A stretch of 34,702 nt of DNA from Lachnospiraceae bacterium (GTDB taxonomy: Bacteria > Bacillota > Clostridia > Lachnospirales > Lachnospiraceae), in contig JAFRUR010000066.1 of the NCBI GenBank assembly GCA_017438775.1, positions 1-34,702 on the forward strand, in the 5' to 3' direction. Positions 30,447 through 34,702 of this stretch are shown one piece after another (the stretch's first letter is position 1; every line of letters begins with the position of its first letter). The notes below the pieces were generated by a model that saw only the letters and a program-made list of their open reading frames with translations, was not told the DNA's origin and did not search any database. Both the position numbers and the translations under genes were made by a program.

Positions 30447-31720
30447 CAGTTGTTCAGCATTTCGACAAAGGCCTCGATGCGGGTGCGCAGCTGCTCCGCG
30501 TCGGAATCCTCGTAATCGGTCTCGAGGCTCAGGACCGGGATGCCGGCCTGCTTCAGGGCTTCCGAGACGGCCTTCTTCTCGATGTCGTAGAGGTTGCAGA
30601 ACTTCAGGCTGCAGTCGATCACGCCGTCCGCCTTGTACTCCTTCGCGAGACGGAGGATGTCGTCAATGCGGCCCTCGTTGGGCGTGAAGCAGGCGCAGTT
30701 GTTCTTCATGTAGCGCCGGCTCAGGGCCATGAACTGCTCGTCCAGGGTCGTGCCGGTCTCGTCGACCTCGTTCTCGAAGTAGCGCGTGCCGGTGCACATC
30801 TCTTCGCAGACGACGACGGCGCCGCTGGTCTCGATGATGTTGTGCAGCTTCCAGTTCGGAACGGCCAGAGGCGTGCCGGTCAGCAGGATTCGCTTCGTGC
30901 CCGCGGGGACGACGGAGACGCCGTCGCGGTTGCGCTGCTCAAGCTCATCGGCAAGGCGGTTGCACATCTGGGCGCAGCGGGCGGGATCGTCGAAGAACGA
31001 GATCTGCATCATCAGCAGGGCGTCGCGGCCGGAGATCGGGACGTTCTCGGACTTGCGGGCGTCATAGACGCGCTTTAAGGCCCTGCGCTTCTCGTTGACG
31101 AGACGGATCGCATCGGCCAGTTTCTCGACGGTGATCTCGTTGCCGGTGAACTCCTCGACCTTCTTCGCGAACTCCGCGATCTCCTCTTTCCACTTGAGGA
31201 TGTCCTTCTCGCGCTTCATCTGCGGCACGTCCATGACGTACATCGGGACGTCCTTGCCGAGGATCTCGTACGCCTTCTTCTTTCCGTCGCAGGTCGTCTC
31301 GCCGACGTACATGTCCGCGATGCGGAAGAACGGGCAGGTGCGGCCCAGGCGGGCGCCGACCGAAGCCTTGATCAGGGGGCAGGTGTTCTTGGGCAGGACA
31401 GCCTCGCCGCCGGGGACCCAGAACTGGGAGCCGCCGCACAGGCCGGTCACGATGCCGTTGGCCGCGATCACGACCTCATCCGGGACATAGACACAGAAGG
31501 TGCCGAAGACCTTGCGACCCTTTTTCTGCTCCTCGATCAGTTCCGCGGGGCGGATGCCATGGACTTCGGAGATCACGAGATCCCAGAAATCCATCGCCTT
31601 CGGGCGGTTCTCCTGCGTCATGAACACGTCGCCGACCGCGGTCGGGAGCACCTGACAGAGCAGGTCGTGGGTCTCCAGATCCATGCCGAGGTTTTCCCAC
31701 ATTTTGACATAATCAGCCAT
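30446..31720 (-). CDS. yjiM: Double-cubane-cluster anaerobic reductase (2-hydroxyacyl-CoA dehydratase D family, YjiM-like)
   Basis: A 424-residue protein of the BcrC/BadD/HgdB family. The double-cubane-cluster subgroup (studied in Carboxydothermus) carries an [8Fe-9S] cluster and is reduced by an ATP-dependent activator. Cysteines at about 76, 95, 114, 129 and 144, and later in CEEMCTGTRYF, NNCACFT and DCSLKFC, include the likely cluster ligands. Two similar half-domains follow the family layout. The physiological substrate of this group is not known. It is translationally coupled to DUF3343 copy 2 and has the activator gene upstream. Confidence 0.9.
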   Translation of the reverse strand: MADYVKMWENLGMDLETHDLLCQVLPTAVGDVFMTQENRPKAMDFWDLVISEVHGIRPAELIEEQKKGRKVFGTFCVYVPDEVVIAANGIVTGLCGGSQFWVPGGEAVLPKNTCPLIKASVGARLGRTCPFFRIADMYVGETTCDGKKKAYEILGKDVPMYVMDVPQMKREKDILKWKEEIAEFAKKVEEFTGNEITVEKLADAIRLVNEKRRALKRVYDARKSENVPISGRDALLMMQISFFDDPARCAQMCNRLADELEQRNRDGVSVVPAGTKRILLTGTPLAVPNWKLHNIIETSGAVVVCEEMCTGTRYFENEVDETGTTLDEQFMALSRRYMKNNCACFTPNEGRIDDILRLAKEYKADGVIDCSLKFCNLYDIEKKAVSEALKQAGIPVLSLETDYEDSDAEQLRTRIEAFVEMLNN

Positions 31721-31890
31721 TTGTAAACCCTCCTGAGATTAATATGATCACGGCCCTTCTCCGGCCGGAGATCTTGTTCTTTCCGCGCATCCTGTGCGGA
31801 CGCGCTGCCACTGTCCCGCCGCATCTGCGCCCAGTCTCACACATTACCGTCTTTTCGTTTCTCCAGATTTCTGAAACTTCAGCTCTTCGG

Positions 31891-31938
31891 CTCTCAGTTC
31901 TTCGGGCTCTCAGTTCTTCGGGCTCTCAGCCCTTCAGC
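31891..31938. repeat. 16-bp tandem repeat after the yjiL-like gene
   Basis: The block CTCTCAGTTCTTCGGG occurs twice exactly (31891-31906, 31907-31922) and a third degenerate unit (31923-31938) runs into the end of the yjiL-like gene. The 204-base gap to yjiM (31721-31925) holds nothing else I can name. Confidence 0.8.
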
Positions 31939-32705
31939 CCCGCGGCGATCAGCGCGGCGCCGTAGGCGCCGGCGTAGCGCGCGGCCGGCGAAGTCACGAC
32001 GGGCCTCCCGAACGCGGACGCGAGCCGCTCCGTCACGAACGGAAAATCGCAGAGTCCGCCGGTCAGACACACGGGCCCGCTGTGAAAGCGGACGCGCCCC
32101 GCCTGCGTTTTGACCTTCTGCGCGATCGAATCCACGACGGCGAAGGCGATGTTCTCGCGGCTCGTTCCGCGGCCGATCAGGTTGATGACCTCCGACTCCG
32201 CAAACACCGTGCACAGCGAGCTGATCCGGGTATCGCTCCCGGACGCGGCCATCCGGCACAGCTCCTCCGGCCGCACGGCCAGGGTATTGGCCATGACCTC
32301 GAGGAACCGCCCCGTCCCGGCCGAGCACTTGTCGTTCATCACGAATTCCGTGACCGCGCCTCCGCTGATGACGATCAGCTTCGTGTCCTGGCCGCCGATG
32401 TCGATCACGTTCAGTTCCTGCGAGCCGAAGAGGCGGACGGCTCCGCGCGCGTGGCAGCTGATCTCCGTCACGCACTTATCGGCAAAGGGGACGGAGATTC
32501 GGCCGTAGCCGGTGGCGACAAAACGGGCATTATCCGCCGTGATTCCATCCGCGGCAAGTTCCTCCTGAATGGTCTGCGCGGTCTCCACGGAGCTCCAGCC
32601 GGTCGGACGCAGGCTCCGCCGCAGGATCTCTCCATTTGCGTCGGTCACGACAGTCTTTGCGCAGGTCGAACCGATATCGATTCCGACGCCTAACTTCTCT
32701 TCCAT
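31926..32705 (-). CDS. yjiL: ATP-dependent activator of the double-cubane reductase (BadF/BcrA/HgdC type, YjiL-like)
   Basis: A 259-residue ASKHA-fold ATPase that feeds low-potential electrons to its partner reductase. The phosphate loop is GVGIDIGSTCAKTVV at 6-20 and the second is NVIDIGGQDTKLIVI near 99-113. Cys127 in NDKCSAGTGR and Cys165 in SSLCTVFAESEV would hold the [4Fe-4S] cluster at the dimer interface, as in the glutaryl-CoA dehydratase activator. FAESEVINLIGRG and a late PVVTSPAARYAGAYGA complete the family set. The ATG at 32705 follows GGAGA. It is the first gene of the block. Confidence 0.93.
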   Translation of the reverse strand: MEEKLGVGIDIGSTCAKTVVTDANGEILRRSLRPTGWSSVETAQTIQEELAADGITADNARFVATGYGRISVPFADKCVTEISCHARGAVRLFGSQELNVIDIGGQDTKLIVISGGAVTEFVMNDKCSAGTGRFLEVMANTLAVRPEELCRMAASGSDTRISSLCTVFAESEVINLIGRGTSRENIAFAVVDSIAQKVKTQAGRVRFHSGPVCLTGGLCDFPFVTERLASAFGRPVVTSPAARYAGAYGAALIAAGLKG

Positions 32706-32786
32706 CTTCTTCTCCAAATCCCGCCGCAGTCTGCCGGCATCTCCGGTGCGGCCCTGCCAGGGCCGGCGCCGGCAGATCCCGTCTTT

Positions 32787-32880
32787 CATTTTTTAACCTG
32801 CAGCCCCGCGGCGGGCCCTGTCTGCCATTTTTAACCTGCAGCCCCGCGGCGGGCCCTGTCTGCCATTTATGAACCTGCAA
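32787..32880. repeat. 38-39 bp tandem repeat upstream of the yjiL-like gene
   Basis: Units at 32787-32825 and 32826-32863 are identical except for one T in a T-run, and a third, partial copy follows from 32864 to about 32880. Each unit contains CCCCGCGGCGGG and an AACCTGCAG block. It lies in the 5' leader of the yjiL transcript. Confidence 0.85.
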
Positions 32881-32937
32881 ACCCCGTTCGTGTGATCGTC
32901 CGATACGAACAACATTATAATATATAACGCCTCTTCC

Positions 32938-32967
32938 ATTATATCCGAAGCCTTTGCCTCTGACCAA
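32938..32967 (-). promoter_or_regulatory. Candidate promoter for the yjiL-yjiM-Se/S block
   Basis: Minus-strand TTGGTC (32967-32962) and TATAAT (32943-32938) are 18 bases apart, and a second TATAAT lies at 32919-32914. The area 32880-33050 is AT-rich and otherwise empty. Confidence 0.5.
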
Positions 32968-33104
32968 TTCCGTTCCCGGATACATTTCGGGAATCATGCG
33001 CTAATCCAATAAACACCCCCGTTTGAGCGCAGGCCGAATACTATCATCCGAAAGACAGGTATGCCGGGAAGGCCGGCACGCTCCGAAGACCGGTACGCGG
33101 CCGC

Positions 33105-33140
33105 ACAGAAAACCCGGCTGCATCTCTGCAGCCGGGCATG
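33105..33140 (-). terminator. Terminator after the lipoprotein gene (36-bp repeat copy 1)
   Basis: A 10-bp stem (33113-33122 with 33127-33136) with a four-base loop is followed on the minus strand by TTTTCTGT. The 36 bases are identical to 33782-33817. The remaining 33141-33250 shows no gene. Confidence 0.85.
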
Positions 33141-33250
33141 CGTCCGATCCGTTTTTGTTCCCGCTCTCTTTCACCGCGCGGCAGAGACGCAGAATTCCTG
33201 TTTTGGCGTGTCCTCTGACGTGCCGTGTGTCTCCCCTTCAGCCGCGCTGA

Positions 33251-33730
33251 TCAGGGCCACATCTCTTCCCAGCCCGCGCCCCAGGCCTCCTTCCGCGAAG
33301 CCATGATCCTGCGGACGGTTTCTGCAGTCTCACGATCGATCCGGTAACAGGTTCGTGTCTCCATGTCACAGAGACCGTAAGCCCCGTCTGACACATACAG
33401 GTATAAGACGGCCAGAGGAGCGGCGGACGGGTCTTCCCCCAGACAATGGACAAACGCAGGACTGGCCCGGACAACAGTCTCCTGCGGCAGTGCCTTCGTT
33501 TCCCCTGCCTTTCCGAGGCGGTCGATCAGGCTCTTTGCCTCGGCCTCCTCCAGGTTGATGGCAAAACTGATTCCGGGCGCACCCAAACGGAGTCCTGTGA
33601 CATTTTTCCATGTATCCCGATCTGCCAGTCTGGCTGCAGACGGGGCACAGGAGGCGAGACAAACCATCAAGCCAAGCATGGCAATCAGGAGTCTGACTTT
33701 TTTGTGGTACAACGTGAAGCTTTTGTTCAT
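33251..33730 (-). CDS. Small putative lipoprotein
   Basis: A 159-residue protein with a lipoprotein signal peptide: basic start MNKSFTLYHKKVR, hydrophobic core LLIAMLGLMV, lipobox CLASC with the lipidated Cys at about 28. The mature part is about 130 residues with VLYLYVSDGAYGLCDMETRT and YRIDRETAETVRRIM. I do not recognise a family. The ATG follows AGGAGGGAG. It lies after tuf, separated from it by a terminator, and ends at a second copy of the same terminator. Confidence 0.8.
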   Translation of the reverse strand: MNKSFTLYHKKVRLLIAMLGLMVCLASCAPSAARLADRDTWKNVTGLRLGAPGISFAINLEEAEAKSLIDRLGKAGETKALPQETVVRASPAFVHCLGEDPSAAPLAVLYLYVSDGAYGLCDMETRTCYRIDRETAETVRRIMASRKEAWGAGWEEMWP

Positions 33731-33781
33731 TCATCTCCCTCCTGTCAAAGGCTTCCGGTGCCGGTCCGGAACCGGTTTTGA

Positions 33782-33817
33782 ACAGAAAACCCGGCTGCAT
33801 CTCTGCAGCCGGGCATG
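33782..33817 (-). terminator. Terminator of tuf (36-bp repeat copy 2)
   Basis: The stem lies at 33790-33799 with 33804-33813 around TCTC, with a minus-strand T-run. It starts about 30 bases after the tuf stop and is identical over 36 bases to 33105-33140. Confidence 0.88.
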
Positions 33818-33848
33818 ACCTCAAAAGGTTTCCGGTCTCGGTTCGAAC

Positions 33849-34702
33849 TTACTCGATGATGGTGGCAACAGTGCCGGCACCGACGGTGCGGCCGCCCTCA
33901 CGGATAGCGAAACGAAGACCCTGCTCCATGGCGACGGGGTGGATGAGCTCGATGGTCATCTCGACGTTGTCACCAGGCATGCACATCTCAGTACCGGCGG
34001 GCAGTTCGCAGACACCGGTCACATCCGTGGTACGGAAGTAGAACTGAGGGCGATAGTTGTTGAAGAACGGGGTGTGACGGCCGCCCTCATCCTTGGTCAG
34101 GACGTAGACCTGGGCCGTAAACTTGGTGTGAGGCTTCACGGAGCCGGGCTTCGCAAGCACCTGGCCGCGCTCGATCTCAGTACGCTGCACGCCGCGAAGC
34201 AGGGCGCCGATGTTATCGCCGGCCTGACCTTCGTCAAGCAGCTTGTGGAACATTTCCACGCCGGTGCAGACGACCTTGCGGATGTCCTCGGTCAGACCCA
34301 CGATCTCGACTTCGTCGGAGACATGGATGGTACCGCGCTCCACACGACCGGTGGCAACGGTGCCGCGGCCGGTGATGGAGAACACGTCCTCCACGGGCAT
34401 CAGGAACGGCTTGTCGGTATCGCGCTCCGGGGTCGGGATGTGCTCGTCGACCGTGTCAAGGAGCTCCATGATCTGATCGCCGTACTCGTGATCCGGATCT
34501 TCCAGAGCCTTCAGAGCGGAACCCTGGATGATGGGGGTGTCGTCGCCCGGGAACTCGTACTCGTTCAGCAGGTCGCGGATCTCCATCTCGACCAGCTCGA
34601 GCAGCTCTTCGTCGTCGACCATGTCGCACTTGTTCATGAACACGACAACGTAAGGCACCTGCACCTGGCGGGCAAGCAGGATGTGCTCACGGGTCTGAGC
34701 CA
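33849..34702 (-). CDS. tuf: Elongation factor Tu, C-terminal part (runs off the window)
   Basis: EF-Tu delivers aminoacyl-tRNA to the ribosome as a GTPase. The window holds about 284 codons from [20 protein letters not shown] to the stop at 33849; the first 110 or so residues, with the P-loop, lie beyond the right edge. The guanine motif NKCD and the SALKALE (G5) loop are present. So are [19 protein letters not shown] of domain 2 and the domain 3 region [19 protein letters not shown]. The stop is followed by a strong terminator. Confidence 0.97.
   Translation of the reverse strand, partial: AQTREHILLARQVQVPYVVVFMNKCDMVDDEELLELVEMEIRDLLNEYEFPGDDTPIIQGSALKALEDPDHEYGDQIMELLDTVDEHIPTPERDTDKPFLMPVEDVFSITGRGTVATGRVERGTIHVSDEVEIVGLTEDIRKVVCTGVEMFHKLLDEGQAGDNIGALLRGVQRTEIERGQVLAKPGSVKPHTKFTAQVYVLTKDEGGRHTPFFNNYRPQFYFRTTDVTGVCELPAGTEMCMPGDNVEMTIELIHPVAMEQGLRFAIREGGRTVGAGTVATIIE

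Noticed and set aside
29031..30515. 494-codon plus-strand open frame
   Set aside because: Antisense shadow of the cysteine desulfurase and DUF3343 genes.
31891..32880. Short tandem repeats as a CRISPR array
   Set aside because: Units are directly adjacent without unique spacers, and no cas genes are nearby.

Overview
The window looks like chromosomal DNA of a GC-rich anaerobic Firmicute (class Clostridia, Lachnospiraceae-like). The clues are strong AGGAGG-type ribosome binding sites, sigma-A promoters of the TTGACA-N17-TATAAT form, an ECF riboflavin transporter behind an FMN riboswitch, VanZ, DUF5684 and DUF3343 proteins, and an oxygen-sensitive double-cubane-type reductase. The genus is inference. 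Every gene I can support lies on the minus strand; the long plus-strand ORFs are GC-driven shadows. Genes are therefore read from right to left.

Layout from the left. At 1-300 lie the first 36 bases of a 16S rRNA gene running off the window, its leader and its promoter. At 459-4669 are six accessory genes: an MscS-type channel, a small membrane protein, an alpha/beta hydrolase, a four-helix membrane protein, a tandem GNAT acetyltransferase and VanZ. Two tRNA-Ser genes (GGA, TGA) with their own promoter and terminator follow at 4731-5055. At 5111-10461 is a run tsaE-tsaB-rimI-rnz-tsaD-ispD, which gathers tRNA t6A modification, protein N-acetylation, tRNA 3' processing and MEP isoprenoid synthesis behind one clear promoter. 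At 10469-11937 are a decayed gene and ribU with its FMN riboswitch, terminator and promoter.

At 12107-19513 are a DUF5684 protein (with a duplicated scrap of its 3' end downstream), the transcription factor Tex, a DUF2752 membrane protein, and lysC and hom for aspartate-family amino acids behind a good promoter. Arginine deiminase (arcA) follows, with a Crp/Fnr-type regulator upstream of it (19756-20409).

At 20576-25062 is a TetR-headed operon: TetR, a flavin reductase-like protein with an odd C-terminal domain, a six-helix membrane protein, an NAD(P)-binding SDR/NmrA protein, a DUF1295 (steroid 5-alpha-reductase-like) membrane protein and a frameshifted small ORF. It has a consensus promoter and a palindromic candidate operator, and looks like a self-regulated redox pathway for a hydrophobic substrate; I know of no described function for this combination. 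An inverted-repeat element (25113-25250), an EamA transporter and a MATE transporter follow.

At 27890-32967 lies the most interesting block: an ATPase activator (yjiL-like), a double-cubane-cluster reductase (yjiM-like), two DUF3343 putative Se/S carriers, a class V cysteine desulfurase and YedF. Together they suggest a system that mobilises sulfur or selenium from cysteine or selenocysteine and couples it to low-potential, ATP-gated electron transfer. The window ends with a small lipoprotein gene and the 3' part of tuf. These two genes are followed by identical 36-bp terminator copies.
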